In this document: positions 34,795 through 42,803 of the stretch, one piece after another
Numbering within the stretch: the first letter of the stretch is position 1
Layout of the letters: the number at the start of each line of letters is the position of its first letter
Source: Gallionellaceae bacterium
Lineage (GTDB): Bacteria; Pseudomonadota; Gammaproteobacteria; Burkholderiales; Gallionellaceae
Direction: 5' to 3'
Assembly (NCBI GenBank): GCA_030834965.1
Contig: JAUQWW010000044.1
Coordinates: forward strand, 43,840-107,839
Length of the DNA stretch: 64,000 nt
Position numbers and translations under genes: made by a program
Notes under the pieces: model-generated
The model's database searches: none
What the model saw: only the letters and a program-made list of their open reading frames with translations
Told to the model about the DNA's origin: nothing

Positions 34795-34947
34795 TTAAAA
34801 AGCTTCCCATTGATCTTCATCTATCAGGCCGCACATATGAAATGTGCCACCAGGACCTGTTGCTACGCCACGGCCATGAGGGACGTCTATACCCGTGAGA
34901 GCATCTTCGATTACATCAATGGCTATGCACTCATCAAAATAATCCAT
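34795..34947 (-). pseudogene. 50-codon gene fragment beside the 62-bp repeat
   Basis: From an ATG at 34947 to a TAA at 34797-34795 the minus strand encodes 50 residues beginning MDYFDECIAIDVIEDALTGI and ending FHMCGLIDEDQWEAF, a composition typical of real protein. The frame remains open upstream through the 62-bp direct repeat (SIASRYNFHR...). It has no good ribosome binding site. It may be the 3' end of a gene cut by insertion of the segment 35020-38430. I do not recognise the family. Confidence 0.35.
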
Positions 34948-34957
34948 TTTGCAATCA

Positions 34958-35019
34958 ACCCTGACTTTAAGCCGATGGAAATTGTAGCGGCTTGCAATTG
35001 AACTAGCGCATGGCTGGTA
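34958..35019. repeat. 62-bp direct repeat, left copy
   Basis: ACCCTGACTTTAAGCCGATG followed by GAAATTGTAGCGGCTTGCAA and TTGAACTAGCGCATGGCTGG to base 35019. The same 62 bp with about four differences recurs in direct orientation at 38431-38492. The two copies flank the PEP-CTERM segment. Either they are insertion-site duplications or dispersed repeats. Confidence 0.75.
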
Positions 35020-35122
35020 TCAGACAGAAAGCGGTCGTAGAATCTGAAGTTAATCTATCAGCCGGACGTGCAGTTGTGTGCCAAAAGCAGACCATCGGTC
35101 TGCAATCCAATCTCTGAGTGCG

Positions 35123-36382
35123 TCATTTTCCCGAAGACGTTTCGTTATACTTTTTCAGCTTCACCATTGCGGATACGCAGTGCGCAGTGAAGTCGACCTG
35201 TGTATTGGCTGTATAGATCCCACTACGGAAGCTGCCAGAAAATTCTTGCATACGAGGAGCGATGACCCGAGCGTTAGAGAACACGATTTCGTTCTGCCCT
35301 GGTTGAATCTGAAGTTGCTTCGCCTTTCGCATTTCTGTTGCGACCCATCCCATTGCCTGCTTCGCCAATTCGCCGCCTCCTTCCCCTGCGCTGAGCAGCG
35401 CACCCAAGGCATCAGCGACCCCTTCAACTGAATAGCAGTTGTTGTCGTTATCGACATGATCTTTTTTGCGATCAAGGAATGACCCCGTCTGAGCTTTGAT
35501 GAAATCAAGAAACTTCTTCTCTTTTGTATCAGCGTATCGCGCCGCCGCTGCCATTGTGCCCCAGTGGAAGAAGTCGATCTTGAATGCCCCTCCGTATTTT
35601 TTCATAAGAGCAGCGTCAACATCTGCCAAGAATTCGTTCACGCGACGGTCCTGCGGAAATGCACGATGGTACTGGGCCAAAGCCAGCCAGGCTTCACCGT
35701 CAAAATAGGGAGTTGCGTCAATGGAAGTCGGGATTTGACGGAAGCCGTCCCCAGGAATCCGGAGTCCAATTAACCCTTCCAGCCAAGCGTGTCGCAAATC
35801 GGCGAAACTGGTGTCTCCACTGGTTTGGGAATAGCGTAGTTCCGTTAGCAGCGCAAGGGCGACAGCCCCAGTATAGGCCTTGCTGTAATCAGCGTTTGGT
35901 GACAGGACTTTTCCGGGTCCCGTTGTTTCATAAAGAAGGCCGAACCGATTCAGCGCGGCATGGATTTTGTACCGCCCGAATGGCATGGACAGTAGATGGA
36001 AATTTTCGACAAGCGTTTGCATCCAGTTCTTGCCGATCGGTAGCGAATAACGGCCGAATGCTCTTAAAAACCGCTGAATCACCGGACGTGTACGCTGATC
36101 CTTTGTCAGCGCGTAATAGTCGGCAAGCACAGACGCCGTGCCCGCTTGCCGAGTAAGGTTTGCAGCCGACATGGTTATCGGCTCGAACTCCTCACCCTCA
36201 AGGAAGTCGAAGCCGTAGGGCATGAATCCGGACGATTTCTGAACAGCTAGCCAGCGGTTAACTGCGAGGTTTATCGACGCCGAGTAATCATTCGACACGG
36301 CAAATGCGTATTCGCCAAAGGCAAGTAGGAGCAGTGCAGTGGCGATGCAGGAGGTTGCGTTAAGACGCTTCATTCCACGCAT
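35123..36382 (-). CDS. exported protein with helical-barrel character, unknown function
   Basis: A 419-residue secreted protein. A signal peptide (CIATALLLLAFGEYAFA) is followed by an all-helical sequence with repeated aromatic/charged helix pairs (INLAVNRWLAVQKSSGFMPY, NLTRQAGTASVLADYYALTK, TPYFDGEAWLALAQYHRAFP, YSVEGVADALGALLSAGEGG). This alternation is seen in alpha/alpha toroid enzymes such as glycoside hydrolases, polysaccharide lyases and epimerases, so action on a cell-surface polysaccharide is possible. I cannot name a family or catalytic residues. The first ATG is at 36382; an ATG at 36373 is equally possible. It neighbours PEP-CTERM genes, which are often linked to exopolysaccharide. 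Confidence 0.6.
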   Translation of the reverse strand: MRGMKRLNATSCIATALLLLAFGEYAFAVSNDYSASINLAVNRWLAVQKSSGFMPYGFDFLEGEEFEPITMSAANLTRQAGTASVLADYYALTKDQRTRPVIQRFLRAFGRYSLPIGKNWMQTLVENFHLLSMPFGRYKIHAALNRFGLLYETTGPGKVLSPNADYSKAYTGAVALALLTELRYSQTSGDTSFADLRHAWLEGLIGLRIPGDGFRQIPTSIDATPYFDGEAWLALAQYHRAFPQDRRVNEFLADVDAALMKKYGGAFKIDFFHWGTMAAAARYADTKEKKFLDFIKAQTGSFLDRKKDHVDNDNNCYSVEGVADALGALLSAGEGGGELAKQAMGWVATEMRKAKQLQIQPGQNEIVFSNARVIAPRMQEFSGSFRSGIYTANTQVDFTAHCVSAMVKLKKYNETSSGK

Positions 36383-36584
36383 TCAACCTTCGTATTCAAC
36401 AAATTTGACGCGCAGGATCATTCAGGAAAAAAATGCTTGGAGTTAACCCATTGCTGGATAAGCAGTACCACAACCAGGGAAAAACATAAGAATCCCTAAG
36501 CCTTGTTTTTCGGTAGAGCCTGAAAGAAAGAATGCACAACCAGAGTGATCCCGGTCGCGCGCACGAGCTCGCGCGAGGGTAAGC

Positions 36585-36734
36585 TTACTTCTTGCCTCGA
36601 CGGCCGATCAAGACAGCAAGAGCACCGATACCGATCAGACTAAGGACGTCGGGCTCCGGTATGGTGGGAGTAGTATCACCAAAAGCGGGGGCGGCAGTCA
36701 ATAAAAGGATTGCAATACTTAGCAGGGTACGCAT
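36585..36734 (-). CDS. 49-aa mini PEP-CTERM protein
   Basis: From the ATG at 36734, with AAGGAG before it, the minus strand encodes a signal peptide (MRTLLSIAILLLTAAPAFG), five linker residues, and then a full PEP-CTERM sorting signal (IPEPDVLSLIGIGALAVLIG, then RRGKK). After signal peptidase and exosortase cleavage only about ten residues would remain. It may be a decayed gene reduced to its two sorting signals, or a deliberate small peptide. The strong ribosome binding site and intact signals favour expression. It lies upstream, on the same strand, of the 419-residue exported protein. Confidence 0.6.
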   Translation of the reverse strand: MRTLLSIAILLLTAAPAFGDTTPTIPEPDVLSLIGIGALAVLIGRRGKK

Positions 36735-36912
36735 AACAAATCTCCTTTTGGTTGGGTCTGATAACTTTCGCTATCTAGATTTAAGAAGGTAGCTTATTAC
36801 ATAGGCAATATCCATACCATTTATCTAAGCAATTGAAACAAAAGATAGTCGCTAAATTTGCCAAGGAGCCAAAGAATCAGGACGTAAAGATATTCGACAG
36901 ACTTTCCCATAA

Positions 36913-37056
36913 ACTTCGACGTCAGAAGATGCTGGACTCATCTCACTCATATTCCTACTGGGTAGTGGTTTGGGAGGACTTCTTCTGGCATTGGGCAGAA
37001 AAAAGCTCAGAGAAGCTAATAAATATTCAAGGAAGGGTTCATGCGCAATACTATAA
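36913..37056 (+). pseudogene. remnant of a C-terminal membrane-anchor/sorting signal
   Basis: An open stretch without a start codon ends with EDAGLISLIFLLGSGLGG, LLLALGRKKLREAN and a short tail. A hydrophobic helix followed by RKK at a C-terminus is typical of PEP-CTERM-like and VPDSG-type sorting signals. No N-terminal part is present, so this looks like the leftover end of another sorted protein. Confidence 0.3.
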
Positions 37057-37181
37057 AAATTCTCGACAAAAATCATAATGGATTAACAACAATAGTACTA
37101 TCAGGTGACCGTCTGCAAGGTGTCGATGGACTAATTTCTCCAGACGACACATAGGAAGCCGATCCCACATTATTGTCTAGG

Positions 37182-37208
37182 AAAAAAACGGGAGCCTAAG
37201 CCCCCGTT
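37182..37208 (-). terminator. rho-independent terminator of the PEP-CTERM gene
   Basis: On the minus strand, AACGGGGGC-TTA-GGCTCCCGTT is followed directly by a run of T. It lies 23 bases after the stop codon of the 215-residue PEP-CTERM gene. Confidence 0.85.
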
Positions 37209-37230
37209 CTGGATTGAATGTGCAAATGGA

Positions 37231-37878
37231 TTATGTGACGTGGTTTTTTCTGCGACGAGTCGTAAAACCCAGCAAACCTAAACCAGCCAGCAGCATGGTG
37301 AAGGTCTCGGGCTCCGGCACCGGGTGCGAATTGCCATAAACCGCGAAAGCGACATTCGCATTCTGGGTGAGAAGGGAGCTCCAACTTGCGCCGCCGTTAT
37401 TGGAGTTAGCCTCGACGTTATGCTGGCCAGTGTTGTTTCCACGCCACCATGTATCGGTTGCGTTGCTCGTCGGAAGCGCGGCCAGCCAGTAAGTAGTATT
37501 CTCATTCAACGCGATTCCGGTTATTCCTGTGATTTGTTGTGATGCAACAATGCTGAAATTTGAGAATAGGCTTGGAAAGTTCATCGTCCAGGAGGCGATC
37601 ACACCGCCAGGGAGTCCGCTGCTATCGGCCATCAACGCCACTAGAGCAGTGTTTGGTCCTCCACTTTGGTCAATCGCTATATCAAGTGCAGTAAGATCAT
37701 AGTTTGCCCCGGACGGGGTAAGGAACGGTGTTGCAACCGCAAGGCTTCCATTGGCAGCAATGAGTGCGCCGTTGTCATAACTTAATCCGGGACCGAGATT
37801 GCTATAGATGACGGCGGCCTGCGCGCATAAAGTGCATCCAAACACCAAGCATATTATTGAAACTAATTTGGAAATCAT
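37231..37878 (-). CDS. PEP-CTERM secreted protein
   Basis: A 215-residue exported protein: signal peptide (ISKLVSIICLVFGCTLCAQA), a beta-rich choice-of-anchor type domain (YSNLGPGLSYDNGALIAANG, NENTTYWLAALPTSNATDTW, WWRGNNTGQHNVEA) and a C-terminal sorting signal (PVPEPETFTMLLAGLGLLGF, then TTRRRKNHVT). Exosortase would process the tail. Its own terminator shows it is transcribed alone. The matching exosortase is not in the window. AT-rich upstream DNA (37879-37920) with GGAGACAATATT before the ATG provides start signals. Confidence 0.88.
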   Translation of the reverse strand: MISKLVSIICLVFGCTLCAQAAVIYSNLGPGLSYDNGALIAANGSLAVATPFLTPSGANYDLTALDIAIDQSGGPNTALVALMADSSGLPGGVIASWTMNFPSLFSNFSIVASQQITGITGIALNENTTYWLAALPTSNATDTWWRGNNTGQHNVEANSNNGGASWSSLLTQNANVAFAVYGNSHPVPEPETFTMLLAGLGLLGFTTRRRKNHVT

Positions 37879-38430
37879 AATATTGTCTCCATTAAATATT
37901 AATTTAATTGTTATTCATTGATTTATGCAAAAATTGAACCAACTAATTACGTTAAGGATTAACAGTGACATAGGATGCGCCTGTTTGGTGTGACGACTAT
38001 TGCTGTAAAAATACCCGACACCGGATTCAAACAACATCGATGACAGACGATCTTAGGTAGTTATGGGGCTGGACCCCATTCCTTGGACAGAAAGTAGAAC
38101 TGGATTAAGTGTTTTCCTTCATGATGGGCGCAGCCCAAGGATAGGAATTTTAAACGCACTAGTCGAAGTATCCATGACCGCCGCACTCCGATCAATGCCA
38201 ATTTTTCGTTGAATTTCCCGAGCAAAGACTGAACCCATCTGTTGCGGCCAGTCACAAATTGACCCAGGTGCTGACATTTCGACCGTCCGATTTCGGTCAG
38301 TCTAATAACAACGTTGTATTTCCGCTGTGTGTCGGCTGCGGCCCGTCACACAGCAACGAGGCCAACGACTGTTATGCAAGTAGAAGCGGCCATTCACAAA
38401 ACCACGGACAACTTCGTGATGCTTCAGTCC
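37879..38430. other. intergenic stretch with decayed dispersed repeats
   Basis: About 550 bases with no supported gene. 38130-38225 resembles 26665-26780 inside the Zorya element, and TGTGTCGGCTGCGGCCCG with AGCGGCCATTC (38325-38395) resembles words at 26880-26930. This looks like two copies of one old dispersed repeat. It runs up to the right copy of the 62-bp direct repeat. Confidence 0.45.
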
Positions 38431-38492
38431 ACCCTGCCTTTAAACCGATGGAAATTGTAGCGGCTTGCAATTGAACTAGCGAATGGCTGGTA
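38431..38492. repeat. 62-bp direct repeat, right copy
   Basis: Direct-orientation partner of 34958-35019 with about four differences (for example CTGCCTTTAAACC for CTGACTTTAAGCC and GCGAATGG for GCGCATGG). It marks the right limit of the PEP-CTERM segment and lies just before the three-gene TPR/methyltransferase cassette. Confidence 0.75.
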
Positions 38493-38536
38493 GTGACGCC
38501 ATTAGAAGGCAAAAAGATGGAATCTAACTTCATCTC

Positions 38537-39073
38537 TCAATGTAAAATCGTCGGTGGCTCGTCGTCTTCCTTCTTGGGCAGCAGGTGCATAAATCGGCCT
38601 CCAGCTTCCGTGAAATAGCGGAACTCGACCACCCCGATTGTCCGTTTCTTCTTGGAAATTCCCTTGGGCTTGATCTGCGGCTGCGCGACCCACACCCCGC
38701 GCCTCGTTTCCAGCGCAAGCGAGCATACATCTATTGCGTAGGGCGAAGCGCCTATGCTTCCATACTTGTCGAGGATCGCGTCCCTCTGCGGTATTTTGTT
38801 TGGACGAAGCGACCATGCTTCCATGATCGCGAACACGAAATCGGCATCCAATGCCAACGCCGCTGACTGGATCATCCGCGCAGACTGGTCTTTGTCCTCG
38901 CCGCTTCCCGGCTGAATCATCACCGGGATGACTTCCTTGGTGGTCAGGTTGCCAACGAAGGCAAACGCCTGAAGCTTTTCGCCAGCCTCCAGAAAGCCCC
39001 GTGCTTTGTCGATCAGCGAACTGATGATGTCCATGTACGCTTGCGGTGGCGTGCTAATGGGTGCCTCGATCAT
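38537..39073 (-). CDS. unknown protein, third gene of the TPR/methyltransferase cassette
   Basis: A 178-residue soluble protein. It starts MIEAPISTPPQAYMDIISSL and contains helix-strand segments (FVGNLTTKEVIPVMIQPG, ADFVFAIMEAWSLRPNKIPQ) and a Lys-rich turn (KPKGISKKKRTIG). No motif I recognise. The ATG at 39073 overlaps the stop of the methyltransferase gene by four bases, which fixes the start better than the upstream ATG at 39094. Constant coupling with a methyltransferase and a TPR protein suggests a joint function, not identified. Confidence 0.6.
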   Translation of the reverse strand: MIEAPISTPPQAYMDIISSLIDKARGFLEAGEKLQAFAFVGNLTTKEVIPVMIQPGSGEDKDQSARMIQSAALALDADFVFAIMEAWSLRPNKIPQRDAILDKYGSIGASPYAIDVCSLALETRRGVWVAQPQIKPKGISKKKRTIGVVEFRYFTEAGGRFMHLLPKKEDDEPPTILH

Positions 39074-39729
39074 TTTTTCCTCAATACTTGCCACCGGTCA
39101 TGCAACCCGGGGAACGTGCGGTGATGTTCGTTGAGCGCCAGCGTCTCGGTTTCGAGGCGTTCGAAATCGGCGCTGAGTACGTCGAAAAAAGCATCGGTCG
39201 CCGTGTTGCCGCCTTTTTCTTCGCCTTCGAGAATAATAACCTGTCCTGAGCGCATCGCGTGAGCGACCTTTTCGCCGAACGGTGTGCCGAGGTTCGGCCA
39301 GACCAGCAGCACCACGTCGAAACTGCCCGGGAGCAGCGCAACCGCATCGCCGTGGTAGTCGAGGCGAAATACGGATTGCATGGGATAGCCGCGCTGCTTG
39401 TCGCGGGGTTGCCGATAGTCTGTCCAGTCGGCGGCGGTGATTGCTATCCCCTGCTGCGCAAGCTGGTCGGCAAGCCAGCCCGAACCACTGCCGGCTTCGA
39501 GCACATTTTTACCTTTGCACAGTGCAGTCAGAATGAAAACGCATTCTGTTGTAAACAGGCAGAAACCAAACTCCCTGTTGTAGCGCTTGCGTTGGTAAAA
39601 GAGCACATCGAATTCATCTGTCTCGTCCAACAGATCGCCAGAAGGGTATGAAGTGGCAGGCAAGCCGGGAAGCAATGGCACTATCTGTTCCGCAGCCTCA
39701 AGCTTGGCGAGGATGTCGTGGTGGGTCAC
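39070..39729 (-). CDS. class I SAM-dependent methyltransferase-like protein
   Basis: A 219-residue protein with the SAM-binding motif I NVLEAGSGSGWLADQLAQQG (near residue 77), an acidic residue after the next strand (ITAADWTDYRQ) and a motif IV-like strand FDVVLLVWPNLG. The substrate is unknown; the post-motif-IV sequence is not of the D/NPPY type, so DNA amino-methylation is unlikely. Four-base overlaps with genes on both sides show one translationally coupled operon. It could modify a small molecule or protein partner within the cassette. Confidence 0.75.
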   Translation of the reverse strand: MTHHDILAKLEAAEQIVPLLPGLPATSYPSGDLLDETDEFDVLFYQRKRYNREFGFCLFTTECVFILTALCKGKNVLEAGSGSGWLADQLAQQGIAITAADWTDYRQPRDKQRGYPMQSVFRLDYHGDAVALLPGSFDVVLLVWPNLGTPFGEKVAHAMRSGQVIILEGEEKGGNTATDAFFDVLSADFERLETETLALNEHHRTFPGLHDRWQVLRKK

Positions 39730-40796
39730 TTGCCGGTCATGCCCTTGGCCATCTCGTATTCAAGTTGCAATCCGGAACCGCAATCCACTTTCGGGTCGAA
39801 TAGCGCCATGCCAACGTGCATATAGCAAAGGAGTTGCAGACCAGAAAAATCCCCGTCGAGGTTTGTGAGCGAATAGCGCTTCAAGGGATTGTTGATTTCC
39901 AGCCCGGTCTCACCGAGCCGCGCAATCTCCATAGTCACACGCCCGATTTGCTCACGCGGAAGTTCGGCGAACCGCTTCATGGCGCCAAGCATGTACTCCA
40001 CCGCATCCGGGCGATAGCCGTCATCCACAACCTTGCGTAGGTCGGCCTGTCCTGCCTGATTCAAAATCAGTTTGGCATCTTCAGCGAACTGCGAATCTGG
40101 AAAACGTTTCGCCACGTCCTTGTAGACCTTCAGCGCTTCCTTTCGGTGCGATTCAATCGAGTCGAGGCAGCGCGCCAACCCCATCTGCACCCCCGGATTA
40201 TCTGGTGCCAACGAAGCGGCCTGGCGAAAATACGGCAACGCCTCTGCATACTTCCCCGCCCGAGCCAGGGTCGCAGCGAGGTTCTGTTTGATGAGGGCAT
40301 TGTTGGGCTGAATTTTCGCTGCCGCCTTGAGCACGACTTCAGCCTCGTCGTAGCGCTCAAGTTTGGAGAGCGAAACGCCGATGGCGATGGCCGCATTGTC
40401 GTAGCCCGGATCGAGGTTGAGGCACTTGTTCAACGGTGCCAGCGATTCCTCGACACGGCCAAGCTCCGACAGGGCCACGCCGTAGTTGAAGCAGATGTCG
40501 GGGTCATCGACCATGCCATACATGGCTTCCAGCCCTGGCAGAGCGTCTTCGATATAGCCGTGGCGGAGCAGGCCAAGCAGATAAGTTTTTGGCTCAATGC
40601 CCTGCTGCGGCACCGCGACAACTCGCACCATCCCGTCGCTCACGACCACCGCCGCAGTCCAGCCCTTTGCAGCATACTGCATGGCGTACTGCATGATGAC
40701 CGCTTGCTCAAACCCGGAATCGGTGGTTGGCGGCAAGCCGGGCAAATCAAGTGATGTGAGGGGGCGTTGAAAAATCTCTGGTGCTTGCTTAGACAT
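39726..40796 (-). CDS. TPR-repeat protein, first gene of the cassette
   Basis: A 356-residue cytoplasmic protein with at least four tetratricopeptide units between residues 95 and 245 (PDICFNYGVALSELGRVEES, YDNAAIAIGVSLSKLERYDE, IKQNLAATLARAGKYAEALP, GVQMGLARCLDS). The N-terminal 90 residues (SGFEQAVIMQYAMQYAAKGW) and the C-terminal 110 are not recognised. TPR arrays bind partner proteins, so it may scaffold the methyltransferase and the 178-residue protein encoded after it. The ATG at 40796 is in a divergent region facing the conjugation operon. Confidence 0.75.
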   Translation of the reverse strand: MSKQAPEIFQRPLTSLDLPGLPPTTDSGFEQAVIMQYAMQYAAKGWTAAVVVSDGMVRVVAVPQQGIEPKTYLLGLLRHGYIEDALPGLEAMYGMVDDPDICFNYGVALSELGRVEESLAPLNKCLNLDPGYDNAAIAIGVSLSKLERYDEAEVVLKAAAKIQPNNALIKQNLAATLARAGKYAEALPYFRQAASLAPDNPGVQMGLARCLDSIESHRKEALKVYKDVAKRFPDSQFAEDAKLILNQAGQADLRKVVDDGYRPDAVEYMLGAMKRFAELPREQIGRVTMEIARLGETGLEINNPLKRYSLTNLDGDFSGLQLLCYMHVGMALFDPKVDCGSGLQLEYEMAKGMTGK

Positions 40797-41095
40797 ATAC
40801 GATAGCTTTCAGTAGTGCGGGTCACGCACCTTGGAATTCGGTAACAACCCCACGAGCGTCCCGGCAGATTCGGCGAAGCCATTGAAGTCGCTGGCAGTCA
40901 GGATTGGTGGGGGATTCGATAATAACTGAAACATCATCAATTGTATAAGGTGGGGTCGCCCATGGAGCCTTAGCTGCACCCATCTTAAAAAAAAGAACCG
41001 AGCAACTTAACAAAACAGACATTATCAGCACTGCAATATATGATATATTGAATAAACAAACCACTGCATCCTGTCAACCAATGGTAATTCAATAA
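40797..41095. promoter_or_regulatory. divergent promoter region of the TPR cassette and trbM
   Basis: About 300 bases between divergently read genes. The trbM-proximal third is AT-rich (ACTGCAATATATGATATATT and nearby), which is a likely place for promoter elements of the conjugation operon. No clear operator palindrome was found. Confidence 0.45.
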
Positions 41096-41656
41096 ATGAA
41101 GGTAAAACAGCTGGTTTTAACTGCCGTGCTCTGCGTTGTAACGACAGGAACAGCAATAGCGCAAGATGAACTGACGGGCGATGTACGCTCAGCCTGCGAA
41201 ACTATTTTGTGCTTATCATCTGGAACGCGTCCCACTGAATGTATGCCACCCCTCGCGCGTTATTTCAGCATCTCTTACAAAAAATGGACGGATACGCTTC
41301 GCGGCCGTATCGACTTCCTGAATCTATGTCCGGCTGTTTCGTTAGACAGCAAAATGCAAACGCTGGTCAACGACATTGGAAACGGCGCGGGGCGTTGTGA
41401 TGCGGCGTCCATGAACGCTTCAAGCATGGTTTGGCGCGGCAGCGACGATGGCGGCCGTTATATCAGCAACGCCATGCCTGGCTACTGCTCCAGCTACGCC
41501 CAAAACGTTTATACGGATCTGAAAAACACAGTTCCGCGCTATGTCGGCATTCCTGAACGCAACGGCTATTGGGTCGAAGCCTCGAATTACCCCCAGGCTC
41601 TGGCTGAATATAATGCGCGTATCGAGGCGGAAAACAGGCAATCCTGGAATAACTGA
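41096..41656 (+). CDS. trbM: conjugal transfer protein TrbM
   Basis: A 186-residue exported protein matching TrbM of IncP-type transfer regions: signal peptide (VKQLVLTAVLCVVTTGTAIA), then the characteristic DELTGDVRSACETILCLSSG and TRPTECMPPLARYFSIS with conserved cysteines, and a cysteine-containing GYCSSYAQNVY segment. TrbM is periplasmic and needed for efficient mating-pair formation in some systems, though its exact role is unclear. It is the first gene of the transfer operon, five bases before the transglycosylase gene. Confidence 0.9.
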   Translation: MKVKQLVLTAVLCVVTTGTAIAQDELTGDVRSACETILCLSSGTRPTECMPPLARYFSISYKKWTDTLRGRIDFLNLCPAVSLDSKMQTLVNDIGNGAGRCDAASMNASSMVWRGSDDGGRYISNAMPGYCSSYAQNVYTDLKNTVPRYVGIPERNGYWVEASNYPQALAEYNARIEAENRQSWNN

Positions 41657-41660
41657 GCCA

Positions 41661-42299
41661 ATGGATTTCACCACACTTTCACATGAATGCGCCCCGTGGG
41701 TAGCGCATGAAACGATGGCCGCAATCGTCAAGACCGAATCCAACTTCCGGCCTTTGGCGATTGGAATAAACGGCAGCAAAAAGTTGGTACGCCAGCCGAA
41801 AACCAAACAAGAAGCAGTCGTTACGGCAAGATGGCTCATAGCCAATGGTTTCAACATTGATATGGGCCTGGGCCAAATCAATTATTCCAACCTGGCGAAA
41901 ACCGGCCTTTCAATCGAAGACGCATTTGAACCTTGCAAAAACCTGGCAGCCGCCGCCAGGATTTTACAATGGAACTACCAGGAGGCCAGCCGCAAGGTGA
42001 AGGGCGAGCAAGCCGCGCTTCACGCGGCGCTGTCCGCCTACAATACCGGTTCATTCTCTAGGGGATTCTCTAACGGATACGTCAATAAGGTTGTCAACAA
42101 TGCAGGCGCTGCCGTGCCAGGGGCGACCGCGCAAGCGGCCACGCCAATAGCGTTTATGGATGCGAAAGCGGCCAGGCCAACGGCGAAGCCAGGCGGGCAA
42201 CCGGTGAGGATTACGGCAGAATGGGGAGGACAATCTGTCCCGCAAGCATCAAGCGTAAACGTGTATAGCGACAACATCCGAAGCGTGATGGTCTACTGA
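41661..42299 (+). CDS. virB1: VirB1/TrbN-type lytic transglycosylase
   Basis: A 212-residue SLT-domain protein that would open peptidoglycan for assembly of the secretion channel. Visible motifs: the catalytic glutamate in MAAIVKTESNFRPLAIG, GLGQINYSNLAKTG and the AALSAYNTGSF end of the fold. After residue 145 a Pro/Ala/Gly-rich tail follows (GATAQAATPIAFMDAKAARP). The start at 41661 follows trbM directly; the frame is open further upstream inside trbM. No classical signal peptide is seen, as in several VirB1 relatives on plasmids. Confidence 0.88.
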   Translation: MDFTTLSHECAPWVAHETMAAIVKTESNFRPLAIGINGSKKLVRQPKTKQEAVVTARWLIANGFNIDMGLGQINYSNLAKTGLSIEDAFEPCKNLAAAARILQWNYQEASRKVKGEQAALHAALSAYNTGSFSRGFSNGYVNKVVNNAGAAVPGATAQAATPIAFMDAKAARPTAKPGGQPVRITAEWGGQSVPQASSVNVYSDNIRSVMVY

Positions 42300-42487
42300 C
42301 ATGAAGTTGATTTTTATAAAATCCCCGGCAAGTTTAAAAAAGCTTTCGGCTATCCCCTGGGCAATAAAAAGAGTAATAGGAGAAAAACAAAAAGCCTGAT
42401 TATGACAGGTAGAAAAGTGTTAATCGCAATATCGTAATATGACATTATGCGCAGTCAATCTGATATGTTTTGTGTTAGTATCAGGTT

Positions 42488-42515
42488 GCTGTAAAAAAAT
42501 GCAGGTATTTACAGC
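42488..42515. promoter_or_regulatory. inverted repeat before the small gene and virB2
   Basis: Perfect 8-bp inverted repeat GCTGTAAA...TTTACAGC with a 12-base centre, ending just before the ribosome binding site of the gene at 42528. The 42300-42487 stretch before it holds no supported gene. The position suggests an operator for the virB2 part of the operon. Confidence 0.5.
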
Positions 42516-42527
42516 GAGGAAACGGGC

Positions 42528-42791
42528 ATGAACAGTGTAAGCGAGGCGGAATTGGCAGATTTCGCAAAGAACAAGGCCGTTAAACGGTTGAGCATCATTC
42601 AGAGCGAAGCCGAGACATACCACATTGTCATAAATCTAACGTGGAAAGACGGCGACTGGACTTTAGTCACCTCACGAGGAAAACCCCGCGAATGGTCAAG
42701 CCTGGACAGACTGGCTCGCCATATCCGAGAAAAGTACGACGGTGTTTTGCCGCCTGTCAGCCTCTTCCTTAGCAAGCAAACTATCACATAG
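42528..42791 (+). CDS. small conserved transfer-region protein
   Basis: An 87-residue soluble protein (MNSVSEAELADFAKNKAVKR ... WTLVTSRGKPREWSSLDRLA). The pattern of a helix, a small sheet (YHIVINLTWKDGDWTLVTSR) and a final helix resembles short DNA-binding or partition-associated plasmid proteins, sometimes called ParC-like; I am not sure of this. GAGGAAACGGGC precedes the ATG. It lies between virB1 and virB2 with an inverted repeat in front, so it might control the operon. Confidence 0.65.
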   Translation: MNSVSEAELADFAKNKAVKRLSIIQSEAETYHIVINLTWKDGDWTLVTSRGKPREWSSLDRLARHIREKYDGVLPPVSLFLSKQTIT

Positions 42792-42803
42792 GAGAACATG
42801 TAA

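Noticed and set aside
42301..42399. 32-codon frame after virB1 (MKLIFIKSPASLKKLS...)
   Set aside because: It directly follows the virB1 stop and lacks a ribosome binding site; possible but not supportable.
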